A DNA stretch of 64,000 bases. Origin: Streptomyces sp. Alt3 (GTDB lineage: Bacteria > Actinomycetota > Actinomycetes > Streptomycetales > Streptomycetaceae). Location of the stretch: the NCBI RefSeq assembly GCF_030719215.1, contig NZ_CP120983.1:7068001-7132000 (forward strand), read 5' to 3'. Made by a program: the position numbers and the translations under genes. The notes beneath the pieces were generated by a model. The model was not told the DNA's origin. It did no database searches and saw only the letters and a list, made by a program, of their open reading frames with translations. Shown one piece after another: positions 36,376 through 45,140 of the stretch. Every line of letters begins with the position of its first letter. Within the stretch, counting starts at the first letter, position 1.

Positions 36376-37454
36376 GCCTCGTGCAACTGCTCTTCGCCGG
36401 TCTTCTCGTGCTGGCGAACGGCTTCTTCGTCGGCGCCGAATTCGCGCTCGTCTCCGTACGGCGCAGTCAGGTCGAACCCCTCGCGGCAGGCGGGTCGAGC
36501 CGGGCCAGGCAGGTGCTGTACGGCCTGGAGAACCTGCCGCAGATGATGGCCGCCGCACAGTTCGGTATCACCATCTGTTCCCTCACCCTGGGTGCCGTCG
36601 CCGAGCCGACCGTCGCCCACCTGCTGGAGCCGGTCTTCCACGCCGCACATCTGCCCGAGGGGCTCGTCCACCCGCTCGGCTTCGCGGTCGCCCTCGTCTC
36701 CGTGGTCTTCCTCCACCTCGTCATCGGCGAGATGGTCCCGAAGAACCTGGCGATGGCAGCCCCCGAGAAGACCGCGATGTGGCTCAGCCCCGGCCTGGTC
36801 GGTTTCGCCCGGCTCTGCCGGCCCGTCACCTCCGCGCTCGGGGCCTGTGCCCGGATCGTGCTCAGGCTCTTCAAGGTCGAGCCGAAGGACGAGGTGGAGG
36901 CCGTCTTCACCAGCGAGCAGCTCAACCGGCTGGTCGAGGACGCGGGTCTGGCCGGGCTGCTGGAACCGGAGGCCCAGGAACGGCTCGGGGACGCCCTGGA
37001 ACTGGGCAGCAGGCCCGTGACCGACGTACTGCTCGACCGGGCGTCCCTGGTGACGGTCGATCCCTCCGTCACCCCGCGCCGCATCGAGGAGCTGACCGTA
37101 CGCACCGGCTACTCGCGCTTCCCCGTCTGCGCGGAGGGCGGTGGCTTCATGGGCTACCTGCACGTCAAGGACGTCCTGGAACTGGAGGACTCCGAGCGTG
37201 CCGTACCGCAGCAGATCTGGCGCCCCATGGCCACGCTCCGGGCCGAACTCCCCCTGGACGACGCCCTGACGGTGATGCGCCGAGCCGCCACACACCTCGC
37301 GCAGGTCGCTGACGCGTCCGGCAAGGTACTCGGCCTCGTCGCGATGGAGGACGTCCTGGAGATGCTCGTGGGCGAGGTCCGCGACCCCGCCCACCGTGTC
37401 TCGGTGCCCCGCCGCACACCGGAGGCGCCGAAGGCCATGGCCCCGCTGGGGTAG
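36372..37454 (+). CDS. CNNM/CorC-family transmembrane protein, short partner
   Basis: A 360-residue paralogue of the preceding protein, with the CNNM membrane domain (GLLVLANGFFVGAEFALVSV, HLVIGEMVPKNLAMA) and two CBS domains, but no C-terminal CorC_HlyC domain. The pair repeats the long-short arrangement found again at 62-64 kb on the other strand. Its coupling to the long gene suggests a heteromeric transporter. Confidence 0.9.
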   Translation: MSLVQLLFAGLLVLANGFFVGAEFALVSVRRSQVEPLAAGGSSRARQVLYGLENLPQMMAAAQFGITICSLTLGAVAEPTVAHLLEPVFHAAHLPEGLVHPLGFAVALVSVVFLHLVIGEMVPKNLAMAAPEKTAMWLSPGLVGFARLCRPVTSALGACARIVLRLFKVEPKDEVEAVFTSEQLNRLVEDAGLAGLLEPEAQERLGDALELGSRPVTDVLLDRASLVTVDPSVTPRRIEELTVRTGYSRFPVCAEGGGFMGYLHVKDVLELEDSERAVPQQIWRPMATLRAELPLDDALTVMRRAATHLAQVADASGKVLGLVAMEDVLEMLVGEVRDPAHRVSVPRRTPEAPKAMAPLG

Positions 37455-37476
37455 GCCCCCCGGGCTGATCACCTCC

Positions 37477-37511
37477 GCCGCCGGGCGGTCCCTCCGGGGC
37501 CGTCCGGCGGC
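37477..37511. terminator. Hairpin between convergent CNNM and AAA genes
   Basis: GCCGCCGGGCGG and CCGTCCGGCGGC form imperfect 12-bp arms around a short loop between the stops at 37454 and 37516. Confidence 0.5.
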
Positions 37512-37515
37512 TTTC

Positions 37516-39423
37516 TCACAGCGCCCCGGGCTCCTGGGTCCCCCGGTCCACGGGCCCCCGTCCGGACAGCACCTCGCCGTACGCCTGCATCAGATCCGGC
37601 AGCCGCAGCGTGGCCAGATCGTCCCGGGTCGGCGCGGCGGTGTATCCGGACAGCCGCAGATCACGGTAGGCGCAGCTCTTCTCGTACAGGGTGCGCAGGA
37701 AACGGCCGTTGCCCAGCTCGTCGATCCACCCCTGGTCGACCACGTGCCCGCTGATGCTGCGCAGCTCGTCGAGCGACTCCTCGTCCCACACGTCGTCGTT
37801 GTCGGCGGCCAGCACCCCGCCGATCGCGGTGAGTTCGAGTGGACGGTAGCTCGGGAAGTCGACCCGCGTGGTGAAGCGTGAGGAGAGACCGGGGTTGGTG
37901 GACAGCAGCCGGTCCATGCCCTCCGGATAGCCGGCGAGGATGACGACGAGATGGTCCCTGTTGTCCTCCGCCCGCTTGAGGAGGACCTGCAGTGCCTCGT
38001 CGCCGTACGCATCGCCCTTGGTGTAACCGGAGTTGGAGAGGCTGTACGCCTCGTCGACGAACAGCACCCCGCCGAGTGCCGAATCGATCAGCTCGTTGGC
38101 CTTCACGGCGGTCTGCCCGAGGAACTCGCCTACCAGGTCCGAGCGTTGGGCCTCCACCAGATGGTCGCCGCCGAGCAGTCCCAGCGCGTAGAACACCCGG
38201 CCCAGGATGCGGGCGACCGTCGTCTTGCCCGTCCCGGACGGGCCGGAGAAGACGAAGTGGCGCTTCGGCGGCTGCACCGGCAGGCCCTGCTCCGCGCGCA
38301 GGCGTGCCATGTTCAGCTGTGCGGAGAGAGCCTTGACCTGACGTTTCACCGGTTCGAGCCCCACCATGCGCTCGAGCTCCGCCAGAGCCTTCGCGAGCAT
38401 CGCGGGATCGCTGGGCCCGGCGGGGAAGAGGGCGGTCCGCGGCGCTCCCCGCTTCGTCCGCGTCCCGTCGCCACCGGGCCCGGAGGACGGCACCGCGGCA
38501 CCGGGAAGGACCTGCGGGTCGCCGCCGAGCCACGGCTCACGCCCGTCCACCAGATCGGTGTCGAGCGCCGTGTCGCCGTCCGTCCGCGCCTCCACGCCCG
38601 TGCCGTCCGAGCCGAAGCCGGCCAGCGAGACCGCCGAGAGGTCGACCGCCTCGTCGTAGCCGTCCCCCTCGGAGATCGCCGCGAGTCTGGCCGAGGTGTC
38701 CATGAACGCCGGGTCCACGCGGTGTACCGCCCGGTACAGCGGCAGTGCCGCCGCGCTGCGGCCGGTTCCCTCGTGCGCCCGCGCCAGCCAGTAGCGCAGC
38801 TCCTTGCGCTGCGGCTGCTCACTGCGACATCGCATCAGAGCGGCCGAGAGGAGGGGCTCCGCCTGCCCGTACATCTCCAGGCGCACCCGGGCCATGCCGC
38901 CGAAGAGTCCCGCCTCGATACCGAGCAGCGGATCGTCCACGAGCTGCTCCGTGGTGCGCACGAGCTGCTCCCAGTCCTTGACCAGGTAGGAGCGGCAGGC
39001 GTGCAGGAAGCGTACCTGGGGATCTGTGTCCACGGGCGGCAGTCCGGCCAACGCCCGGTCCAGCTCAGGGACATGGCGGCCGTCCAGCCAGTGCGACGCG
39101 TGCGCGAGCAGGAGGTCACGCGGGCTCTCCAGCACCGGCTGCACCCACCAGCCCAGCCAGTACCACGAGTTGAGTGTGCGACGGTGGCGCGTGCGCTGCT
39201 CGCCGAAGCGGTCGCGATGGCGGAACATGCGCAACAGCGCCGTGGTCGTGTCGATCCGCAGCGCGTGCAGGCCGAGCCAGCCGTCCGCCATGCCGGGATC
39301 GAGGCGTACCGCGGCTCTGAACTCCTCCTCGGCCTGCGGGTACGCGCCCATCGTGTAGGCGTCCACCCCGCGCAGCCAGGCAAGGTCGGCCGGGGCCTGT
39401 GTGCCCGGCGTGCCGATGTCCAT
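37516..39423 (-). CDS. CbxX/EccA-type AAA ATPase with helical repeat N-terminus
   Basis: A 635-residue AAA+ ATPase. The N-terminal 280 residues are TPR-like helices (YPQAEEEFRAAVRLDPGMA, AAALPLYRAVHRVDPAF). A Ser/Gly/Thr-rich linker follows, then a CbxX/CfqX ATPase with Walker A GPSGTGKTT, Walker B VLFVDEAYSL and the sensor segment VILAGYPEGM. This domain order matches EccA of type VII secretion, but no EccB-E, EsxA/B or PPE genes are nearby. A start at 39423 is supported by GGGGGA upstream; an open frame extends to 39522. Confidence 0.88.
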   Translation of the reverse strand: MDIGTPGTQAPADLAWLRGVDAYTMGAYPQAEEEFRAAVRLDPGMADGWLGLHALRIDTTTALLRMFRHRDRFGEQRTRHRRTLNSWYWLGWWVQPVLESPRDLLLAHASHWLDGRHVPELDRALAGLPPVDTDPQVRFLHACRSYLVKDWEQLVRTTEQLVDDPLLGIEAGLFGGMARVRLEMYGQAEPLLSAALMRCRSEQPQRKELRYWLARAHEGTGRSAAALPLYRAVHRVDPAFMDTSARLAAISEGDGYDEAVDLSAVSLAGFGSDGTGVEARTDGDTALDTDLVDGREPWLGGDPQVLPGAAVPSSGPGGDGTRTKRGAPRTALFPAGPSDPAMLAKALAELERMVGLEPVKRQVKALSAQLNMARLRAEQGLPVQPPKRHFVFSGPSGTGKTTVARILGRVFYALGLLGGDHLVEAQRSDLVGEFLGQTAVKANELIDSALGGVLFVDEAYSLSNSGYTKGDAYGDEALQVLLKRAEDNRDHLVVILAGYPEGMDRLLSTNPGLSSRFTTRVDFPSYRPLELTAIGGVLAADNDDVWDEESLDELRSISGHVVDQGWIDELGNGRFLRTLYEKSCAYRDLRLSGYTAAPTRDDLATLRLPDLMQAYGEVLSGRGPVDRGTQEPGAL

Positions 39424-39636
39424 CAGGTCCCCCACAAACCGAGCCCCCAGAATGTCCCGCCCGCACAGCATGCCCAGCGCGGCGCGCCTAATCACCGCGC
39501 CGGAGACGGGAATTGACCACATCCGAGACGCATCGTACCTGTACAGGGAGTGAGCGGTTAAGTACGTTACCGGCGCTCCGGAGGTGGTGACCGAGGGTGA
39601 GCGGAAGGCCCCTGCGGCGGGAGCGGCAGGGCAGGA

Positions 39637-39674
39637 CGAAGCCCCCGGTCACGGGGGAACAACCGGGGGCTTCG
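39637..39674. terminator. Hairpin terminator downstream of the kinase gene
   Basis: Perfect 12-bp arms CGAAGCCCCCGG/CCGGGGGCTTCG with a 14-base loop. It lies 116 bases past the stop of the minus-strand kinase gene and before the AAA gene's promoter region, so it isolates the two transcripts. Confidence 0.75.
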
Positions 39675-39790
39675 CGTCTGCGGGGGCTCCGAAAAGCCGC
39701 ACATCCAGAACGTAGGACCTGTACGGCCCCTCGGTCAAGGCGAGTTGAGGCTCGTACGGGGGCATTTCCCGGCGACGGGTACGGCGTTCC

Positions 39791-40405
39791 TCAGGCTTCA
39801 CCGTCCGTGACGAAATGACTCGCCCCCGCTGTCGCGTGAGGCCCTTCCAGCCACTCGTATCCCGTGGGCACCCGCCGTATCACCGCATCGGCGAAGGGGA
39901 GCGAGGGATCACCGGCGAAATGGCGCTGCTCCGCGACGGTCCAGCCGTCCCAGAACTCCGACAGCCCGGGACCGTCGCGCAGCCGGCCCCGCTCCCAGGA
40001 CGCCGCGCTGCCGCCCTCGATCCACAGCAGTGCCGCGAGGAACGGCCGCATTGCGGAGCGTCCGGCCCCCACTCCCTCGACCAGAAGCACGGGGGCCGGG
40101 TCCAGCGTCCTCGGCGGCCCGAAGCGGCGGGTCGTCCAGTCGTACGGGAGATACCGCGCCGGCTCCCCGCGCGAGAGGTGGTCCAGGACCTGTGCCCGGA
40201 GCAGGCCCGTCCAGCCGAAGAGTTCCTCGTGCGTGGCCAGGTCGTCCAGCCGCAGCACCGGCGCGTCACCGAGCGCCGTGGCCAGGTGGCCGGCGAAGGT
40301 GCTCTTGCCGGACCCCGCGTGACCGTCGACCGCGATCAGCCGCACGGGACCGCAGGAGGGGGGCAGGGAGCGCAGCCGTCGCGCGAGGTCCGCCAGGTCG
40401 TTCAT
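39791..40405 (-). CDS. P-loop uridine kinase-like protein
   Basis: A 204-residue P-loop NTPase with Walker A VDGHAGSGKST near residue 30, a catalytic RLDD segment and VLLVEGVGAGR, resembling the uridine kinase/phosphoribulokinase fold. The phosphoacceptor is unknown. The start is ambiguous: ATG 40405 has GGAGG only two bases upstream, while GTG 40414 has a weaker signal. It is followed by a strong terminator and is probably monocistronic. Confidence 0.82.
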   Translation of the reverse strand: MNDLADLARRLRSLPPSCGPVRLIAVDGHAGSGKSTFAGHLATALGDAPVLRLDDLATHEELFGWTGLLRAQVLDHLSRGEPARYLPYDWTTRRFGPPRTLDPAPVLLVEGVGAGRSAMRPFLAALLWIEGGSAASWERGRLRDGPGLSEFWDGWTVAEQRHFAGDPSLPFADAVIRRVPTGYEWLEGPHATAGASHFVTDGEA

Positions 40406-40592
40406 GTCCTCCACCCTACGAGACCGTGCGGAGCCGCTCCCGGGCCCGCGCAGGTCACGCCAGTGGACCAGACCAATATTGCTGTCGCGGCACGGGGTGA
40501 ATCACTGGCAGGAACCGGTCCCGACCCGCGATAGTTGGCGCACCGATCGGCACCCGCAGCCCCAATCCGCTCAACGACCGGGGGTCCCGCCC

Positions 40593-41948
40593 ATGACCAG
40601 ACCGACTTCACGCAGGACCGTGCTCACCGCCGCCCTCGCGGCCGGGGCAGGCGCCGTCGCCTCCGCCGGCCCGGCGGGCGCCGCCCCGTCCCGGACCTCC
40701 TCATCCCCGGCGGCGGCCTCTCTCGTGGACAACCGTTTCTGGACCACCTACTCGGACTGGCGCTGCGGCTCCTCGGCCGGTACCCGCGCGGTCCCCGGAC
40801 GCCGGCCCGGCCTGGTGATCTCCGCCCCCGCCGGAAGCACCGACCACACCGACCCGCACACCGGCACGACCGCCACCTGGGAGTACGCGAGCTGGACCTC
40901 CCCGGTCCATCGCCCGGCCGTCCCCGCCACCGAGGTGATCGCCTCCTGGAACGCGGCCACCCCGGAGGGCACCTGGATCCAGGTCGAGCTGCGCGGCAGC
41001 TACTCGGACGGCACGGACACCCCCTGGTACGTCATGGGCCGCTGGGCCTCGGCCGACACGGACGTCCGGCGGACCTCCGTCGACGACCAGACGGACGGCA
41101 GGAGCACCGTCTGGACCGACACCTTCTCGCTCGACGACGCGGCGAGCGGACTGCGTCTGGTCTCGTACCGGCTGCGCCTCACCCTGTACCGGACACCCGG
41201 AACCCGCCTCACCCCCACCGTCCACCGCGTCGGCGCCATGGCCTCGGACGTGCCGGACCGCTTCACCGTCCCGGCCACCACGCCCGGCGCCGCCCGTGAG
41301 CTCGCGGTGCCCCGCTACTCCCAGAACGTCCACGTGGGGGAGTACCCGGAGTACGACAACGGCGGCGAGGCCTGGTGCAGCCCCACCTCCTCCCAGATGA
41401 TCATCGAGTACTGGGGCCGCACGCCCACCCCCGAGGACCTGTCCTGGGTCAAGCCGGGCCTCGCCGACCCGCAGATCTGCCACGCGGCCCGCTACACCTT
41501 CGACTACCAGTACGAAGGCTGCGGCAACTGGCCCTTCAACGCCGCCTACGCCGCGACGTACGAGGACATGAACGCCGTGATCACCCGGCTCGGATCGCTT
41601 ACCGATCTGGAGCAGCTGGTCGCCGCCGGTATCCCGGTCATAACGTCGCAGTCGTTCTTCAAGGGCGAGCTGACGGGCGCGGGTTACGGGACATCAGGAC
41701 ACCTGATGACGGTCATCGGCTTCACGGCCGATGGCGACGTGATCGCCAACGATCCGGCCTCGCCGTCCAACGACGCGGTGCGCCGTGTCTATCAGCGGCG
41801 CGAGTGGGAGAACGTCTGGCTGAGGACCAAGCGGTACGACGCGAACGGCGCGGTCAGGGGCGGCACCGGCGGGGTCTGCTACATCTACTGGCCGGCCGAT
41901 CCGAGTGCGGCCCAGCGCCGCGTCCTGAGGTCGCTCGGGCTGACCTGA
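40593..41948 (+). CDS. Tat-exported peptidase C39-like protein
   Basis: A 451-residue secreted protein. The N-terminus carries a twin-arginine signal (SRRTVLTAALAAGAGAVAS) with an AGA-type cleavage region near residue 30. The middle part is beta-rich and lectin-like (about residues 50-225). The C-terminal C39-like cysteine protease domain shows the catalytic Cys in AWCSPTSSQMIIEYWG and His in GHLMTVIGFTADGDVI followed by NDPAS. Such proteins occur widely in Streptomyces and are inferred to act on extracellular peptides or envelope substrates. A hairpin terminator follows. Confidence 0.88.
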   Translation: MTRPTSRRTVLTAALAAGAGAVASAGPAGAAPSRTSSSPAAASLVDNRFWTTYSDWRCGSSAGTRAVPGRRPGLVISAPAGSTDHTDPHTGTTATWEYASWTSPVHRPAVPATEVIASWNAATPEGTWIQVELRGSYSDGTDTPWYVMGRWASADTDVRRTSVDDQTDGRSTVWTDTFSLDDAASGLRLVSYRLRLTLYRTPGTRLTPTVHRVGAMASDVPDRFTVPATTPGAARELAVPRYSQNVHVGEYPEYDNGGEAWCSPTSSQMIIEYWGRTPTPEDLSWVKPGLADPQICHAARYTFDYQYEGCGNWPFNAAYAATYEDMNAVITRLGSLTDLEQLVAAGIPVITSQSFFKGELTGAGYGTSGHLMTVIGFTADGDVIANDPASPSNDAVRRVYQRREWENVWLRTKRYDANGAVRGGTGGVCYIYWPADPSAAQRRVLRSLGLT

Positions 41949-41964
41949 GCGTGTGAGGCCCGAG

Positions 41965-42017
41965 GGCCGCCTCGCCCACCGGACGGCGACGTTCCCGGCC
42001 GTCCGGGCGAGGCGGCC
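41965..42017 (+). terminator. Hairpin terminator after the C39-like peptidase gene
   Basis: Perfect 13-bp outer arms GGCCGCCTCGCCC/GGGCGAGGCGGCC plus an inner CCGGACGG/CCGTCCGG stem. The remaining 370 bases to the AraC gene hold no supported gene. Confidence 0.8.
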
Positions 42018-42393
42018 GTACCGGGCCACGGTGACGCAGCGACCACTTCGGCTGCGCCGACCGGCCGCCCCCCCCCGAGGCCGCGGTCATGCCTTGCTCA
42101 ACGAATGGTCACATCACATGAGCCGGTGACTCAACTCTGCCAAGAGGTGGAGGACTTGATGCGAAGGCCGCATTGACGGGTGTGGTGCGGCGGGGTGTGC
42201 AGTGCGATCCGTTCGCGGAACTGCCGCGCTTCCGGGAGGTCTTTTCCCCGTACCTCGGGTCACCTCAGCCAATCCTGGGCCCGGACCGGCCATGTTGCGG
42301 CGGACGGCTGCCGGCCGGTTGTAGCGGGTGCCGACGCCGGGAAGGCGACCGAGTGCCACATTTACGGTAGGCGCACGGCAGACGGGGGTCCCG

Positions 42394-43452
42394 ATGGCGT
42401 TCACGGAGTTCGACACGGCGGAGTTACCGGCGGAGTACCGGTTCGACTGGTGGCGCGAGGTGGTCGCCCGGGGGGTGGCGCCGACCCGGATCACCAGCGA
42501 CCACGCCGCCGACTTCGCGGGCAGCGCGGGGTCGCTGGACCTGGGGCGGCTCCAGGTCACCACGATGTCCTTCCCCGGGCTCCGGTCGGAGCGAACCGCC
42601 GGGCTCATAAGCCGCTCCGACCCCGAGACGTACGAGCTGACGCTGATCCTGGCCGGAGCGATGGTGGTGGGCCAGGGCCGCAACGAGACCCGGCTGCGCG
42701 CGGGCGACTTCGCGATGTGGACGTCGTCGCGCCCCTACAGCGGCCACGCCGAGAGTGGTCCCGTGACCGGGGACTCGCGGGCGATCATCCTGCACCTGCC
42801 GCGCGCGCTGGTGCCGCTGCCCGAGGCGAAGATCGACCAGCTGCTCGCCGTCGGCATCCCGGCCAGGTCAGGGACGGGCCGGGTGCTGGCGCAGTTCCTC
42901 GGCTCAGTGGTCGAGGAGGCGGCCGTGCTGGACGCGACCGAACGGGAGCGGCTCGGCGGGACGAGCCTCGACCTGACGACGGGGTTCCTCGCCCACCACC
43001 TCGACGCCCAGGAGTACCTGCCGCCGGAGGCGCGGCACGCGATGCTGCTGGCCCGGGTCGATACGTTCCTCCGGGACAACCTGTCGGACACCCGGCTCAC
43101 CCCCCGTGCCGTCGCCGCGCAGCACCACATCTCCGTACGGCTCCTGCACCATCTCTTCCGTGGCCGCGACGAGAGCGTGGCGGCCACCATCCGCCGCCTG
43201 CGGCTCGAACGCTGCCGCGCGGACCTCGCCGACCCCCGGCTGCGCGCGATGCCTGTGCAGGACATCGGCGCGCGGTGGGGCCTGGTCGACGCCGCCACGT
43301 TCAGCCGCCTGTTCCGCACCACCTTCGAGGTGACGCCCGGTGAGTACCGGCGCGCATCGCGAATGAAGGCTGCGCTCCTTGACGATGACGGCGGAGGTCG
43401 CACACAGCAGTGTTGTGGCCAGTGCGAAACACGTCGTCGATCAGAGGGGTAA
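42394..43452 (+). CDS. AraC-family regulator with a TTA codon
   Basis: A 352-residue regulator with an N-terminal AraC ligand-binding cupin-like domain (RFDWWREVVARGVAPTRI, RAGDFAMWTSSRPYSGH) and a C-terminal double helix-turn-helix (LTPRAVAAQHHISVRLLHHL, IGARWGLVDAATFSRLFR). Leucine 11 is encoded by TTA at 42424, the rare codon read by the bldA tRNA, so translation is probably limited to development. It ends four bases before the secreted inhibitor-like gene, implying a shared transcript. Confidence 0.9.
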   Translation: MAFTEFDTAELPAEYRFDWWREVVARGVAPTRITSDHAADFAGSAGSLDLGRLQVTTMSFPGLRSERTAGLISRSDPETYELTLILAGAMVVGQGRNETRLRAGDFAMWTSSRPYSGHAESGPVTGDSRAIILHLPRALVPLPEAKIDQLLAVGIPARSGTGRVLAQFLGSVVEEAAVLDATERERLGGTSLDLTTGFLAHHLDAQEYLPPEARHAMLLARVDTFLRDNLSDTRLTPRAVAAQHHISVRLLHHLFRGRDESVAATIRRLRLERCRADLADPRLRAMPVQDIGARWGLVDAATFSRLFRTTFEVTPGEYRRASRMKAALLDDDGGGRTQQCCGQCETRRRSEG

Positions 43453-43456
43453 TTCC

Positions 43457-44062
43457 GTGGCAGATCAGGGAACGTTCAGACCCACCGCGTGGGGAAGGGC
43501 CGTCGTCGCAGTGATGATGACGCTCTTCGCCCTGGCGGCCACGACGGGTGCGGCCGGGGCTTCCCCGGCAGCCGACCGGAATGGCAGCCCGGGCTTCGCG
43601 GCGCAGGCGAGCTCTTTGGGGCTGACCAGCGCCCAGGCGGACGGACTTCAGCGCACAGCCGACGGCTACCTGGCCAAGACGGACGGCACCCAGGTGGCGA
43701 TCAACAAGATCGTGACCCGGGCCGGAGGGGAACTGCTCATCCCGCTGCCCGGAGAGAAGTACGCCCGTGATCTCGCCGACAAGAACGGCGCGCGGACCGC
43801 CGCCGCCGGCACCTGCCCGTACACCTACGTATGCGCGTTCGCACTCCCGGACTTCGAGGGTGCCCGCCTGAGCTTCTACGACTGCAACACGCTGAACAGC
43901 ATTCCGTGGAGCGGGAACGGGTCCTGGAAGAACAACCAGGCATCTCACCTGAGGGCGAAGTTCTACGACATCAACGCCAATCTCGGCTGGACTTCGCCCG
44001 GAGGATACAGCCAGGACAACAACGCCCCCTGGGGCTGGGTCTACTACCTCAGCCCCTGCTAG
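43457..44062 (+). CDS. Secreted peptidase inhibitor I36-like protein
   Basis: A 201-residue exported protein. It has a Sec signal (WGRAVVAVMMTLFALAATTG) with an AGA-S site near residue 35, a 70-residue propeptide-like middle region and a C-terminal crystallin-like domain with four Cys (CPYTYVCAFALPDFEG, YDCN, SPC). The C-terminal part matches the I36/SMPI metalloprotease inhibitor type. The GTG start has GAGGGG upstream. It is coupled to the AraC gene, which may be controlled by or control extracellular proteolysis. Confidence 0.8.
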   Translation: MADQGTFRPTAWGRAVVAVMMTLFALAATTGAAGASPAADRNGSPGFAAQASSLGLTSAQADGLQRTADGYLAKTDGTQVAINKIVTRAGGELLIPLPGEKYARDLADKNGARTAAAGTCPYTYVCAFALPDFEGARLSFYDCNTLNSIPWSGNGSWKNNQASHLRAKFYDINANLGWTSPGGYSQDNNAPWGWVYYLSPC

Positions 44063-44116
44063 GGCCTGTGTGATGTCGTGGTCATTCGGTGTCCTTGAGC
44101 AGGTCGTCGTTCCAGA

Positions 44117-44359
44117 TCACTGATCCAGCGGCGCATCACATCGTCTGGCGGTCGGGTGGCCCCTGTCTCGATGCTGAGGCAGAGGCCACGCGCCGTCGGT
44201 GGAGCAGCTACGGGCAGCTACGATCGCAGCAAGGGCCTCACGATCACCCGCGCGACGCCTGCCTCCGCCCTGCGGACGCGTCAGCTCTGTCGGTGGCACC
44301 ACCCGCCGAAACAGTACCCATGACTCATTCGGCACCAGCGGTTCGACCAGATCCGTCAT
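44117..44359 (-). pseudogene. Truncated IS5-like transposase N-terminus
   Basis: The frame begins MTDLVEPLVPNESW and continues FRRVVPPTE, RPQGGGRRRAGDREALAAI, which is the N-terminal helix-turn-helix part of Streptomyces IS5-family transposases. After about 55 residues the homology ends and the catalytic DDE domain is missing. It is an old insertion remnant next to the MITE-like element. Confidence 0.7.
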
Positions 44360-44460
44360 GCGCGGTTCAACGGACGATCAGGCCATGAGAAACGACGTCT
44401 GGGAGACCCCTGCCCGCGTGAGGCAGGCGATCAAGACCCCGACGCCACGTGAGACCCGGT

Positions 44461-44628
44461 CTAAGGGCCGTCCCGCAATCCCTGGCGGGCGCACGACGAC
44501 AGCTACGGCACCTCGCCGCGTTGTCGGAACGCCCGAATACATCCAGTATGCGGGCGTCCCTCCGCCTTGCGATGCACCGCATCTGACGCCGCGCGCTGAT
44601 CCACCAGAGATTACGGGACGGCCCTTAG
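44461..44628. mobile_element. 168-bp MITE-like element with terminal inverted repeats
   Basis: The left end CTAAGGGCCGTCCCG and the inverted right end share 25 of 28 terminal bases, with three C/T differences at positions 16, 21 and 26. TA flanks the AGGGCC/GGCCCT termini on both sides, consistent with the TA target duplication of IS630 or IS427-type transposons. There is no coding capacity. Confidence 0.7.
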
Positions 44629-44640
44629 CGGCGTGAGTTC

Positions 44641-45069
44641 TTACTTTCCTTCCACAATGGCGATCGCCCATGTGGTCTTCTCGCTTTCGGGTGAAACTGT
44701 CAAGCTCTGCTCAGCCCCCTCGTCGACGAAGATGTTGCCGATGGCGACAGGGCCGCCGCACTTGACCTGGACCGGATCTGTCGCCTCGTCCCCAAGGGAA
44801 AGATTCCCCTCCCCGTCGCACCGCACGTGGACGGTGTAAACGTCCTTTTCCGAAAGGAAAGGATCGATTTTCTTGGTGCCCGATCCGGTGGTTTCCGGGA
44901 TCAAGTACTTGGCGTTTTTCGGCAGCTTCAGATCCAGAGTGCTGCTCCCGGCCGAAGTCGCAGAGGCCGGCTTCGCGTCAGCCTCTTCTCCGGGCTCGGC
45001 GTCTCCGGATGTACATGCCGAAAGGGACAGGGCAAGCAGTGCAGGGGCGATGAATGCAACTCTGCGCAT
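44641..45069 (-). CDS. Small secreted lipoprotein, unknown function
   Basis: A 142-residue protein with a basic start (MRRVAF), a hydrophobic stretch and the lipobox LSACT, so Cys21 should be lipidated and the protein anchored outside the membrane. An acidic, Ala/Ser-rich linker precedes a small beta-rich domain with two Cys (VHVRCDGEG, VQVKCGGP) that could form a disulfide. GGAG precedes the ATG by eight bases. A strong hairpin separates it from the secreted protein upstream. No family recognised. Confidence 0.75.
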   Translation of the reverse strand: MRRVAFIAPALLALSLSACTSGDAEPGEEADAKPASATSAGSSTLDLKLPKNAKYLIPETTGSGTKKIDPFLSEKDVYTVHVRCDGEGNLSLGDEATDPVQVKCGGPVAIGNIFVDEGAEQSLTVSPESEKTTWAIAIVEGK

Positions 45070-45089
45070 TGGCGATCTCCTGAAGGTGC

Positions 45090-45122
45090 GTGCCCCGGAC
45101 CGCCTGAGGCGGTCCGGGGCAC
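45090..45122 (-). terminator. Hairpin between two exported-protein genes
   Basis: Perfect 15-bp arms GTGCCCCGGACCGCC/GGCGGTCCGGGGCAC with loop TGA, 19 bases after the stop of the 45141-45866 gene and 21 bases before the lipoprotein start. Confidence 0.8.
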
Positions 45123-45140
45123 TGCTGTGCACGGGGCTGG

